Positions 17,593 to 25,952 of a stretch of DNA of 64,000 nt are shown piece by piece. The notes under the pieces are model-generated. The model saw only the letters and a program-made list of their open reading frames with translations, was not told where the DNA came from and did not search any database. The stretch is from Myxococcales bacterium (GTDB taxonomy: Bacteria > Myxococcota_A > Polyangia > Haliangiales > Haliangiaceae), in assembly GCA_016716835.1 (NCBI GenBank), contig JADJUW010000001.1:434001-498000 (forward strand). The letters are read 5' to 3'. A program made the translations under genes and the position numbers. Position 1 is the stretch's first letter. Each line of letters begins with the position of its first letter.

Positions 17593-18591
17593 ATGGCCAA
17601 TCGCTCGCTGGAGTTCCGCGTCGGCGCCTTTCTGCTCGGCGCCGTCGGGGTAGGGCTCGCGCTCGTCATCGCGCTGGGCAATTTTTCGCTGGGGCCCGGT
17701 AAAAAATTTCGCGTCGACTACGACTACATCGGCAGCCTGCAGGAAGGCGCCGCGGTCAAGCTCGCGGGCGTGCGCGTCGGCAAGGTGACGGACGTCGCGT
17801 TTATGGCGGGCGAGCTGGATGCCACCGTCGGCCGTCGAGTGTACGTGCGCACCACCATCTGGGTCGAAAAAAAGGCGCTGCCCGCGGTCGGCAAGGACGC
17901 GGCGTTTTTCATCAACACCGCCGGGGTGCTGGGCGAGCAGTATATCGAGATCGTGCCGGGTGCCGACGTGGCGCTGCTAGCGCCGGGCAGCATCGTGCGC
18001 GGCATGGATCCGCCGCGCGTCGACCTCGTGGTGTCGCGCCTGTTTGACGTCGTCGATGGGTTGGCGTCGGTGCTCGCGACCGAGCGCTCGCAGGTGTCTT
18101 CGCTCTTGCGCAATGGCGCCGCCACGGTGGAGGAGCTGCACGCCTTGCTCGTGGCCAATCGCGAACAGATTCCGGCGCTCTTGAAAAATGCCGGGGCGCT
18201 CGCGGGCTCGGGCGCGCGATTTTTAGACCGCGTACCCGAGGCGGAGGTGGCGCAGCTGCTACGCAGCGCCGACGCCACGCTGCAGGCAGGCAAGCGCGCC
18301 CTCGACGAGAATTCGCCCAAGGTGGGGCGTGCGCTCGAAGCGGCGACTTCGGGGCTGCAGACGATTACCCCCGAGCGCGTCGATCGCGCGCTCGTGGTTG
18401 CCGACAAGGCCGCGACGGCGGCGGACGCGGCCAGTGGCTTGCTCGGTGAGGCTCGCAGCTTGCTGGCCGATGCGCGTAAGGGCAAGGGCACGGTTGGTGC
18501 GCTGCTGGTGAACGATGAGATCTATGCCGACGTGCGCGAGATGGTCGAAGACTTAAAGCGCAACCCGTGGAAGTTTTTCTGGAAAGAATAG
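17593..18591 (+). CDS. MCE-domain lipid transport protein (MlaD-like), first copy
   Basis: 332 residues. One N-terminal TM helix (VGAFLLGAVGVGLALVIAL) anchors it in the inner membrane. The MCE domain follows at about residues 35-140, with SLQEGAAVKLAGVRVGKV and GVLGEQYIEIVPG, the two most conserved stretches of the family. The rest is a long amphipathic helical tail that probably extends the tunnel or bundles with its partner, ending in YADVREMVEDLKRNPWKFFWKE, a C-terminal motif shared by many single-MCE proteins. MCE proteins form hexameric rings that pass lipids between membranes. A second MCE gene follows after 13 bp, and the permeases and ATPases are convergent just downstream. Confidence 0.9.
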   Translation: MANRSLEFRVGAFLLGAVGVGLALVIALGNFSLGPGKKFRVDYDYIGSLQEGAAVKLAGVRVGKVTDVAFMAGELDATVGRRVYVRTTIWVEKKALPAVGKDAAFFINTAGVLGEQYIEIVPGADVALLAPGSIVRGMDPPRVDLVVSRLFDVVDGLASVLATERSQVSSLLRNGAATVEELHALLVANREQIPALLKNAGALAGSGARFLDRVPEAEVAQLLRSADATLQAGKRALDENSPKVGRALEAATSGLQTITPERVDRALVVADKAATAADAASGLLGEARSLLADARKGKGTVGALLVNDEIYADVREMVEDLKRNPWKFFWKE

Positions 18592-18604
18592 GCGGCTAGC
18601 AGGC

Positions 18605-19648
18605 ATGGAGGACGCGCAGCTTCGCACCCACCGACGCGTTGGCGCGGTGGCGCTCGTCGCATCCGGCTTGCTCGTGCTATGGATGGTGGTGGGCCCGCAT
18701 GGGTCGCCGTGGCAGGACCGCGCTTACGTCTATGCGAGCTTCGATCAAATTGGCGCGCTGCTGCCGGGCGCGAACGTACGCCTGGGAGGGAAAAACATCG
18801 GCACGGTGACCGAGATTGGTGCCGCGCCGCCGCCCGCGACGCGAAGGTGGCGCGTCACGATGTCGGTCGACGCCGACGTCCTTGCGCTGGTTGCACAAAA
18901 CTCCTTGGCGATCATCACGCCGCAGGGCGTGCTCGGCAAGCCCATGCTCGAGCTGGCGCCACCGCGTGAGGCGCCTGTAAGTAATTTGGCGGCGATGCGC
19001 CCGCCGACCCTGCAAGGCGTCGATCCGGCGTCACTCGATCGCACGCTGGAACGCTTGTACAACCACAGCGGCCTGATGTTGGCGGTGCGAGACGAGCTGC
19101 GGCCCGACGCCATGCGCCTGCGCGTCGCGCTGGAGGCGATTGAAGATGAGGTGGCGCAGACCGCACCGCCGGCGCGCGAAGATGCCGCGCTCGCATGGGC
19201 GACGATGCGGCGGGCGCGCGCGTATGCGGCCGCGCTGGCTGAGCCCTTGGCCGACACGCAGGCCTCCTGGCATTTGGCGCGGGCGGCCTGGGAACGCGCC
19301 ATGGCGGCGCGAAGTCCGCAGCTGACGGGCTTGCGCGCCGAGCTGGCGCTTGGCACGTCGCGGCTGCGCGATGGCGATCGGCTGGCGAGGGCGCGCCTCG
19401 CGGCGATGCTCGGTAACGTCGGTGATGCCGTGGACCATGCGCGGTGGCTCATCGCCAACGGGAGGGGGCTTTTGGCCGATGCCGAGCATGGGACGCTCTT
19501 GCGCTTGTTAAATGATCCGGAGCTCTACGACCTGTTTAAGCTCTTTGCCGAGCAGAACACCAACGCGCCGTGGCGGCTAATTGGTCATCCGGACGACCAA
19601 GCGTTTGATCGCGAGGCGTGGCGCAAGCAGTTCGATATCGCCAAGTAG
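18605..19648 (+). CDS. MCE-domain lipid transport protein (MlaD-like), second copy
   Basis: 347 residues. A single N-terminal TM segment (VGAVALVASGLLVLWMVV) is followed by an MCE domain with YASFDQIGALLPGANVRLGGKNIGTV (in two parts) and ITPQGVLGKPMLEL. Identity with the first copy is clearly low, so the pair is not a recent duplication. The C-terminal 200 residues are helical, Ala/Arg-rich, and end in NDPELYDLFKLFAEQNTNAPWRLIG, comparable to the end of the first copy. Two different MCE proteins next to two different permeases suggest a hetero-oligomeric ring. The stop lies 12 bp from the end of the convergent ATPase gene. Confidence 0.87.
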   Translation: MEDAQLRTHRRVGAVALVASGLLVLWMVVGPHGSPWQDRAYVYASFDQIGALLPGANVRLGGKNIGTVTEIGAAPPPATRRWRVTMSVDADVLALVAQNSLAIITPQGVLGKPMLELAPPREAPVSNLAAMRPPTLQGVDPASLDRTLERLYNHSGLMLAVRDELRPDAMRLRVALEAIEDEVAQTAPPAREDAALAWATMRRARAYAAALAEPLADTQASWHLARAAWERAMAARSPQLTGLRAELALGTSRLRDGDRLARARLAAMLGNVGDAVDHARWLIANGRGLLADAEHGTLLRLLNDPELYDLFKLFAEQNTNAPWRLIGHPDDQAFDREAWRKQFDIAK

Positions 19649-19660
19649 CGCGGCGCGCCG

Positions 19661-20452
19661 CTAAAAGCCGGGCGTTGCCATCGGGCCGTCGACGTTGCCG
19701 TCAAAAAACTGACGGACCAGCGGATCTGCATGGGTGGCCAGCTCGGCGGCGTTAAACGTCGCGTAGACGCGCTTGTCGTAGAGCAGGGCAATGCGATCGG
19801 CGACGGTGGCGGCCGAGACGAGATCGTGTGACACCACGACCGCGGTCAGCCCCGTCTTCTTGGCGAGGTGGCGTAGCAGCGCATCGACGCCGCGCGCGCT
19901 GAGCGGATCGAGCGACGTGGTGGGCTCGTCAAGCAAGACCGCGATGGGCCTCAGCGCGAAGGCACGCACGATGGCGGCGCGCTTGCGAATGCCGTCAGAG
20001 ACCTCGCTGGGCAGGCGGTCGGCAAACGACGCGAGCTCGACCTCGGCAAGCCTTTCGCCGGCGAAGGCGAGGGCGGCCTCCATCGTCATCGCGTGATGGC
20101 GCGCCAAAGGCAGGGCGATATTCTGCCGCAGCGTCAGCGAGAACAAGAGGCCGGAGGCTTGCAGCACCATGGCCAACCTCTTGCGCACGCCGAGAAAGGT
20201 CGCCTCGGTCGCCCCAACAAGCGGTTGGCCGTCAAACCACAGCTCGCCGGCATCGGGGCGAAGCAGCCCGACCAGCATGCGGATGGCCACCGACTTGCCG
20301 GCGCCGGAGGTGCCCATGAGATAAAGAATTTCGCCTTGCGCGACGCGCAGCGAAAAATCGCGCAACACGTCCTTGTCGCCAAAGCGCTTGGCGACGCCGC
20401 GCCATTCGATAAAGCCAGGCGGTGGCGCCGCGGGCGGCGTCGGCGCGCTCAT
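19661..20452 (-). CDS. MlaF-like ABC ATPase with degenerate signature motif (F1)
   Basis: 263 residues from ATG 20452, which overlaps the permease stop by 4 bp; this start drops a doubtful 13-residue extension. It energises the MCE transporter. Walker A GTSGAGKS is at 47-54, the Q-loop Gln at 98, Walker B AVLLDEP with the catalytic Glu at 176, and the H-loop His at 209 (VVVSHD). The signature, normally LSGGM in this family, reads VSDGI (151-155), so the first Gly is Asp. Its own ATP-binding half looks complete, but the half it donates to a partner's site is abnormal. The DNA confirms the reading. The partner ATPase at 22031-22783 has the opposite defect. Confidence 0.9.
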   Translation of the reverse strand: MSAPTPPAAPPPGFIEWRGVAKRFGDKDVLRDFSLRVAQGEILYLMGTSGAGKSVAIRMLVGLLRPDAGELWFDGQPLVGATEATFLGVRKRLAMVLQASGLLFSLTLRQNIALPLARHHAMTMEAALAFAGERLAEVELASFADRLPSEVSDGIRKRAAIVRAFALRPIAVLLDEPTTSLDPLSARGVDALLRHLAKKTGLTAVVVSHDLVSAATVADRIALLYDKRVYATFNAAELATHADPLVRQFFDGNVDGPMATPGF

Positions 20453-21264
20453 AAACGGGCCCCCAAGACAAAAAAGCCAAACACCGTCCACACCAGGTCG
20501 AGCCCAATGACCGCTAGCGAGCCGCCGAGCACCGCGCGGGTCGTGGCCTTGCCGACGCCATCTTGGCCAGGCTGGGCGTCAAGCCCCATATAGGCCGCGA
20601 CGATGGGCAGGGCCATGCCGTAGCTTGCGGCCTTGCATAGAAACATGCCCAGGTGCGCGCCGGTGACCAGCGAAAAGTCGACATAGAGCGCGGGATTTAG
20701 GTCGAAGCTAAAATACGCGATGACGCCGCCAGCCACGAACATGACCACGCCGCCGTACACGCTCAGCGCGATGGTCGCGATGGCGCACGCCCAAAAACGC
20801 GGCACCACCAAATAGTCGATGGGGAGCACGCCGCATAGGCGAATCGCATCGACCTGATCGGTGACCGTCATGGTGCCAAGCTCGGCCGCCATCGACGCGC
20901 CAATGCGGGTGGCGAGCATGAGCGCCGTCAGCGTCGGCGCGAAGTCGGCAATGGCGAGGCGCAAAAATTGCGGCCCGACCTGGGACAGGTCGCCCGTGAC
21001 GCGATCAATTTGTTGGCAGCCCTGATAGACCATGACCATGCCGATGAGTCCCAGCGTCATCGCGATGAAGGCGACCGAGCGATTGCCCATGCCAAAAAGC
21101 TGGCGCCGCAGCTCGCCGGGCGCACGGCTGAGGCTATCTCTATGCGCAAGGCGCCAGGTGCCGGCGAGGGTGCCCAGCAGCATGCCCCATATGCCTAGGC
21201 CCATGCGCCACAGGCCGAGCGCGGCGGCCCCGAGCGCTTCGATGGCGCGCGCGATGGCGTGCAT
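20449..21264 (-). CDS. MlaE-like permease of the MCE transporter (E1)
   Basis: 271 residues with about five to six hydrophobic segments, matching the MlaE/YrbE permease fold. The conserved core is ATRIGASMAAELGTMTVTDQVDAIRL, in which the V-T-D-Q-V-D segment is the coupling helix that touches the ATPase. LPIDYLVVPRFWA follows. The C-terminal GVGKATTRAVLGGSLAVIGLD is the usual family ending. It shares one base with the stop of the second permease upstream and overlaps the F1 ATPase start by 4 bp, so the genes are tightly coupled. It likely forms a heterodimer with E2, as YrbEA/YrbEB do in actinobacterial Mce systems. Confidence 0.9.
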   Translation of the reverse strand: MHAIARAIEALGAAALGLWRMGLGIWGMLLGTLAGTWRLAHRDSLSRAPGELRRQLFGMGNRSVAFIAMTLGLIGMVMVYQGCQQIDRVTGDLSQVGPQFLRLAIADFAPTLTALMLATRIGASMAAELGTMTVTDQVDAIRLCGVLPIDYLVVPRFWACAIATIALSVYGGVVMFVAGGVIAYFSFDLNPALYVDFSLVTGAHLGMFLCKAASYGMALPIVAAYMGLDAQPGQDGVGKATTRAVLGGSLAVIGLDLVWTVFGFFVLGARL

Positions 21265-22025
21265 TATTTCACCAGCCTGGTCACGATAAAATCAAAGAGC
21301 AGAATGAAACACGCCGAGACGACGACGGCGCGATGGACGGCGCGGCCCACGCCGGGCGCGCCGCCGGTGGCGGTCATGCCAAAGAAGCAGCTCGTGACCG
21401 CGATGATGAGGCCAAAGACCAAGGACTTAAGCATGCCGTGGGTGGCATCAGCGACGTCGAGGTACTCGCGGAAGCTGCCGACGACGGTGGAGATCTCAAT
21501 GCCGAGCGCGAACTTCGAGGTCAGCGCCGCGCCCAGCAGCGCGATGGCATTGCCGATTATTGTCAGCGCCACCAGCGAGATCGTCATGGCGACGACGCGC
21601 GGTAGCACGAGGTATTGCATGGGGTCGATCGCGACGATGCGCAGGCCGTCGATTTGTTCGGTGACGGCCATGGTGCCGAGCGTGGCCGTGTTGTTGGCGC
21701 CGACGCGGCCCGAGAAGAGCAGGGCAATCAGGATCGGCCCCACCTCGCGCAGGATGGCATAGCCCGCGCCCCAACCGGCCAACGCGGTGGCGCCGAGGCG
21801 CTCGATCGTCGGCGCCGATTGCAGCATCATCAAGGCCCCGGTAAAGGGCGCCGTGACCAGCATGATCGGCAGCGAGCCGATGCCCATAAAGTGAAGGTGG
21901 GTGAGTAGCTCGCGGCCATCAAGGCGCGGCGGGATGAGGCTGCGCACGATGCGCGCGAAAAAAACCGTGATCGCACCTAGCTCGTCGCAGATGCGCAGCA
22001 AGGTGGCGCCGGCGGCCGAGGACAC
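21264..22025 (-). CDS. MlaE-like permease of the MCE transporter (E2)
   Basis: About 253 residues from GTG 22025, chosen because it lies 5 bp after the F2 ATPase stop; the longer frame to 22124 is Arg-rich and unlike the family. The MlaE core is present: SGRVGANNTATLGTMAVTEQIDGLRI with the coupling helix, IDPMQYLVLPRVVAM, and a late GMTATGGAPGVGRAVHRAVV. An extra amphipathic N-terminal helix (about 1-40) matches the interfacial helix of MlaE. It is distinct in sequence from E1, so the transporter has two non-identical membrane subunits. Confidence 0.9.
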   Translation of the reverse strand: MSSAAGATLLRICDELGAITVFFARIVRSLIPPRLDGRELLTHLHFMGIGSLPIMLVTAPFTGALMMLQSAPTIERLGATALAGWGAGYAILREVGPILIALLFSGRVGANNTATLGTMAVTEQIDGLRIVAIDPMQYLVLPRVVAMTISLVALTIIGNAIALLGAALTSKFALGIEISTVVGSFREYLDVADATHGMLKSLVFGLIIAVTSCFFGMTATGGAPGVGRAVHRAVVVSACFILLFDFIVTRLVK

Positions 22026-22030
22026 GCGCC

Positions 22031-22783
22031 TCACGCGGACGCCTCGGGGAGGTAGGCGGCGCGCACGAACGCATTCATGGCGGCATGGGAAGATGTCCGA
22101 ATATCGGACGATGGGCCACGCCATTGCACGCGCCCCTCCGCGAGATAGACGATCTCATCGACGAACTCGCACAGCCCGACGACGTCGCTAGAGATGGCGA
22201 GCACGGTGCTGTGGGCGGGAATCTTATCGCGCAGAAAGGCAAACATCTTGGCGGTGGTGACCGGATCGAGCCCCGCGGTTGGTTCGTCGAGGATGAGGAT
22301 GCCCGGCGAGGCGGCGATGGCGCGCGCGATGCCGAGGCGCTTTTTCATGCCGCCCGAAAGCTCGTGCGGCAGCTTGTCGCCGTGGCCCCAGAGCCCAACG
22401 GCGCGCAGGCACGCTTCGACGCGCGCGCCAACCTCCGCGATCGGCATGCCCCGGCGATGCAACGGAAAGGCGACATTGTCGGCCACGCTCAAGGTGTCAA
22501 ACAGCGCGTAGTTTTGAAACAACACGCCAAAATCGCGGCGGAGCGTCGCGCGCGCCACTTCGTGCAGGCCTCCCAGCGCGGTGTCGCCTACCAAGACCTC
22601 GCCACGATCGGGCTCGGTGAGGCCACATAGCAGCCTCATGAGCAGCGTCTTGCCGGCGGCCGGCGGGCCGATGATGCCAACGCGACTGCCAGGCTCAAGC
22701 ACGAGCGAGACGTCGGAAAATACCTCGTGTGCGGCGAAGGACTTGGCAACATTTCGAAGCGTAAGGCGCGGCGGCGACATCAT
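22031..22783 (-). CDS. MlaF-like ABC ATPase lacking the H-loop histidine (F2)
   Basis: 250 residues. Walker A GPPAAGKT is at 39-46, the Q-loop Gln at 90, a canonical signature LSGGMKKR at 142-149, and Walker B ILILDEP with Glu at 167. The switch histidine, normally in VVSHD, is replaced by Ser 199 in LAISSD. The DNA supports this reading. Its own ATP site therefore lacks the H-loop, while the signature it lends to a partner is intact. The start overlaps the upstream TPR lipoprotein stop by 4 bp (ATGA). Together with F1 it would make one canonical and one degenerate composite ATP site. Confidence 0.9.
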   Translation of the reverse strand: MMSPPRLTLRNVAKSFAAHEVFSDVSLVLEPGSRVGIIGPPAAGKTLLMRLLCGLTEPDRGEVLVGDTALGGLHEVARATLRRDFGVLFQNYALFDTLSVADNVAFPLHRRGMPIAEVGARVEACLRAVGLWGHGDKLPHELSGGMKKRLGIARAIAASPGILILDEPTAGLDPVTTAKMFAFLRDKIPAHSTVLAISSDVVGLCEFVDEIVYLAEGRVQWRGPSSDIRTSSHAAMNAFVRAAYLPEASA

Positions 22784-23871
22784 GGCTGCTCGCTCCGCGT
22801 TGGGCAGGCCGCGAGGCGCCGCGGCGCGCTTAGGTATTTGCTACGCGGAAATGCCGTCGCCAGCGAGGTCATGGCCGCGCAAGCCTCGGTCAGGCGCGCG
22901 GCCTGCGCATAGGTCATCGCCAGCTCGTAGAGCGCGTCGTCGCGCAGCAGCGAATCGGGATAGAGCCTCGGCAGCGAGGCAAACGCGTCGATCGCCTCGG
23001 CACCCCGCGAGGCGTCGCGGAGCGCCCGTCCGAGCAAGAGCTGGGCGTCGTCTAAGTATTGCGTAAAAAAAGAACCGGTAAGGTGCGCCACGCGGCGGGT
23101 CTCGCCGATGGCGCGCAGCCGCGCGACGAGGTCGTCGTGGTCGCCAGCCGTCCGTACGGCAGGCTCGGTCTGTTCGGCGACCAGCTTGGCGGCAAACCAC
23201 ATTGCATCGTTTTTCCAAGGCGAGTCCTCATATGTCGCCGCCAAGGCATCCCAGTAGATGAGCGTCTCCGCAATGGCACCTTGCTCGCGCGCAACGTCGC
23301 CCGCCCACCACAGCATGTCATCGGCCAGCGATGAGCCGGGCGTGCCGCGTTGGTCGGTCACGAGCTGGTCGATGAGCTGGCGTGGCTGGGTCCGCCGCGT
23401 GACGGCGACAACGACGCGCAAGGCCTCGCCGGAAAACGGCGCCGAAGGGTGGGTGCGAATGGCGTACCAAAAAAAGTCGGCCGCCGTGTCAAACGCCTTA
23501 CGTTCCTTGGCGAGCCAGCCGGCGCGAAAGGCCGCCTCGCTCATGCCCAGGTCGCCGATAAGTTCAAGGGTTGTGAGCTTGGCAAAGGCCGCTTCGCCGA
23601 CATCGGGGAGCCCGCGCTTGACGTAGACGTAGGCCTCGCCGAGAAACGCCGGGCGACAGGTTTCAATGCGTACGCGCAGCGGCTCGAGTTGTTGGCATTG
23701 AGCTTGTGCGAGCGCGTACTCTGCCAGCGCTTCGTCGTACATGCCAAGGCGGCTTGCGGTCTCGGCGTAGTGCAGCGCGGGCAGCAGTTGCGGTGCGCGG
23801 CAGGCGGCCAGCGCGCACGCAAGCGCCGAGGACAGCACGGCGCTGGCGGTGGTGAGGCTCCTACGACGCAT
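22780..23871 (-). CDS. TPR-like repeat lipoprotein in the MCE operon
   Basis: 363 residues. The Arg-rich n-region, hydrophobic stretch and LAAC lipobox (near residue 24) mark it as a lipoprotein. The rest is alpha-helical with TPR-like repeats (for example YDEALAEYALAQAQC, AFDTAADFFWYAIRTHP, AEAIDAFASLPRLYPDS) ending in FPRSKYLSAPRRLAAC. Helical-repeat lipoproteins of this sort, such as YfgM or YbgF relatives, act as periplasmic docking proteins. Its 4-bp overlap with F2 and 11-bp overlap with the upstream aldolase put it firmly in the transporter operon. A role as outer-membrane partner of the MCE ring is plausible but only inferred. Confidence 0.7.
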   Translation of the reverse strand: MRRRSLTTASAVLSSALACALAACRAPQLLPALHYAETASRLGMYDEALAEYALAQAQCQQLEPLRVRIETCRPAFLGEAYVYVKRGLPDVGEAAFAKLTTLELIGDLGMSEAAFRAGWLAKERKAFDTAADFFWYAIRTHPSAPFSGEALRVVVAVTRRTQPRQLIDQLVTDQRGTPGSSLADDMLWWAGDVAREQGAIAETLIYWDALAATYEDSPWKNDAMWFAAKLVAEQTEPAVRTAGDHDDLVARLRAIGETRRVAHLTGSFFTQYLDDAQLLLGRALRDASRGAEAIDAFASLPRLYPDSLLRDDALYELAMTYAQAARLTEACAAMTSLATAFPRSKYLSAPRRLAACPTRSEQP

Positions 23872-24892
23872 GCAGCAGCGGTTTTAACACGGCGATGGCG
23901 TGGGCCAACCCCGCGTCGTCGACATCGAGATGGGTAATCAGCCGTAGCGCGTCGGCAGTGGGCGCGCCAATAAGTACGCCCTGGGCTCTGGCCGCGGCGA
24001 CGACGCCAACGATATCGAGCGCGCCGCGAATCAGCACGATATTGGTTTGCGGGGTGCTCACGCGGATCTGCTTGCCAACCGCGGCCTCCGCCAGCGCGCT
24101 GGCGATGGCGGAGGCACGGCGATGGTCGTCGGCCAGCCGCGCGCGATGATGCTCGAGCGCATAGAGTCCCGCGGCGGCGAGGATGCCAACCTGCCGCATG
24201 CCGCCGCCGTACATCTTGCGCAGCCGTCGACAGCGCGTGATGCGCTCGCGCGTGCTGGCGAGCACCGAGCCAATCGGCGCGCCGAGGCCCTTGGACAGCG
24301 CGACGGTGACGGTGTCAAAGCCTTCGCACAGCTCGGCCTCGCTATGGCCCGTCGCCACGGCGGCGTTCCATAGGCGAGCGCCGTCGAGATGCGTACGCAT
24401 GCCAAGCGTGCGCGCCGTCGCCGTCACCTCGCGCAGGGCCGCGAGCGACCACGCCGCGCCGCCTGCGGCATTGTGCGTATTCTCGACCGCGAGCACCGTT
24501 GTGGGCGACAGGTAAAACGTATCGGGCTTATGCGCCGCACGGACCTCGCTGGCGCCAAACAGCCCACCGCCGGGCAAGGGACACGTCTGCACGCCGGCGA
24601 GCGCCGCGAGCGCGCCTGATTCATAGAGCCACACGTGCGCATTTTGCCCAATCATTACCTCGTCGCCGGGCACCGTCAGGCTGCGCAGGGCGACTTGATT
24701 GGCCATGGTGCCGCTCGGCATAAACAGCGCGGCCTCTTTGCCAAGCAAGGCCGCGACGCGCGCCTGCAACGCGTTGACCGTTGGGTCTTCGTCGTAGACG
24801 TCGTCGCCGACCTCGGCGGCCGACATGGCCAAACGCATGGCGGCGGTCGGCTTGGTGACGGTGTCGCTGCGAAGGTCGACCACGGCGGGCAT
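23861..24892 (-). CDS. ltaE: Low-specificity L-threonine aldolase
   Basis: PLP enzyme splitting L-threonine or L-allo-threonine into glycine and acetaldehyde. The 343-residue product begins VDLRSDTVTKPT, the family hallmark, followed by EVGDDVYDEDPTVN and a PSGTMANQVAL PLP-phosphate loop. The PLP lysine lies in VALSKGLGAPIGSVLA, with GGGMRQVGILAAAGLYAL shortly after. The start ATG 24892 gives the usual length; the longer frame upstream is low-complexity and overlaps the flippase-like gene. It lies inside the operon leading to the MCE transporter, but no metabolic link is obvious. Confidence 0.93.
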   Translation of the reverse strand: MPAVVDLRSDTVTKPTAAMRLAMSAAEVGDDVYDEDPTVNALQARVAALLGKEAALFMPSGTMANQVALRSLTVPGDEVMIGQNAHVWLYESGALAALAGVQTCPLPGGGLFGASEVRAAHKPDTFYLSPTTVLAVENTHNAAGGAAWSLAALREVTATARTLGMRTHLDGARLWNAAVATGHSEAELCEGFDTVTVALSKGLGAPIGSVLASTRERITRCRRLRKMYGGGMRQVGILAAAGLYALEHHRARLADDHRRASAIASALAEAAVGKQIRVSTPQTNIVLIRGALDIVGVVAAARAQGVLIGAPTADALRLITHLDVDDAGLAHAIAVLKPLLHAS

Positions 24893-24899
24893 GCCGCGA

Positions 24900-25952
24900 C
24901 TATACGGCAGCATCGATCGAACGGTGGGCGCGCAGGTCGGCAAACGCGACGTACGGGGTCGCAATCGCGAGCGCGCCCATGCCGACGTACCACACCACCT
25001 GCACCAAGTGATTGACGATGGCAAAGGCGAGCGCCTGGCCGTGGAGATGCGTGCCGGAGGTGGTGACGCCGGGCCCAAGGTAGAGGCTTAGACCAAGGAC
25101 GGTGAACCATTGAAATTGGCCCACCAGCCCTGGCGCATTGGGCAGCGTGATCCCAACGGCGACCAGCCCCATCTCCGCAAAGCCACCGACCACCGAGAGC
25201 GGCAGGCCAAACCCACGCGCCAAGACCCACACCGAAAGCGCATTGGTGGTCCAATACACCGCGCTCCACGCGAGAAAAACCAGCATGTGGCGCCCGCTGC
25301 GCACCACCGAAAAGCCGCGGATCATCTCTAAGAGCCACATCTCGAGGCGTTTGGCAAAATTGGGTGCGAGCCGCGGCAACAGGCTCAGCGCGAGCCACAG
25401 GCGTACCGTGGGCTGCGGTCGTCGCAGCGCCATCAACAAGAAAATCGTCGCCGCCGAAAATACCGCCAGCGCGAGGTACGCCACGCTCATCATCCACGCC
25501 GGCTCATTGGGCCCGCGCAGGGAGAAAAACGCGGCGAATACGATCAGCGAGATCCCGAGGCCATCGATGATGCGCTCGACCGCGACGGCGCCCAGCGCGG
25601 CAGAACCCGAGAGATGCGCGCGCTGACGCATGAGCGCGGGCCGGACAAATTCGCCGAGCCGCGCCGGCAGCGCGAGGATGGCCATATAGCCCACCGAGGA
25701 GATCGCAAACAGCTCGGCATTGCTCATCCGCACCCCAAGCGGCGCCAGCAGGCTATGCCAACGGTAGGTGCGCGCGATGTGCGTCGCGGCCATAAGGCCA
25801 AAGCTGGCAGCGAGATAGGGCGCAAACTCCGCCAGGCGCAAGTCGCCAAAGACCTTGCCCAGCTCGGCCCGCGAGGCCGCGTCGGGCCACACAAAATACG
25901 TGCAGATTGCTAGCGTGAGCAGCGACAGCGCGACGTTGACCCACGTTCTCAC
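24900..25952 (-). CDS. Flippase-like integral membrane protein (UPF0104/LPG-synthase TM family)
   Basis: About 350 residues from GTG 25952, whose GTGA overlaps the stop of the upstream phosphatase. It has around eight hydrophobic segments. Family features include the HIARTYRWHSLLAPLG region, LPARLGEFVRPALM (conserved R and GE), AVERIIDGLG (the VERxxDG motif) and a late LPNAPGLVGQFQWF. These are seen in the TM domain of lysylphosphatidylglycerol synthases and AglD/DUF-type flippase-like proteins that move lipid-linked molecules. No soluble aminoacyl-transfer domain is present. The longer frame to 26195 is Arg-rich and antigenic to the previous gene, so it was rejected. Confidence 0.8.
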   Translation of the reverse strand: MRTWVNVALSLLTLAICTYFVWPDAASRAELGKVFGDLRLAEFAPYLAASFGLMAATHIARTYRWHSLLAPLGVRMSNAELFAISSVGYMAILALPARLGEFVRPALMRQRAHLSGSAALGAVAVERIIDGLGISLIVFAAFFSLRGPNEPAWMMSVAYLALAVFSAATIFLLMALRRPQPTVRLWLALSLLPRLAPNFAKRLEMWLLEMIRGFSVVRSGRHMLVFLAWSAVYWTTNALSVWVLARGFGLPLSVVGGFAEMGLVAVGITLPNAPGLVGQFQWFTVLGLSLYLGPGVTTSGTHLHGQALAFAIVNHLVQVVWYVGMGALAIATPYVAFADLRAHRSIDAAV

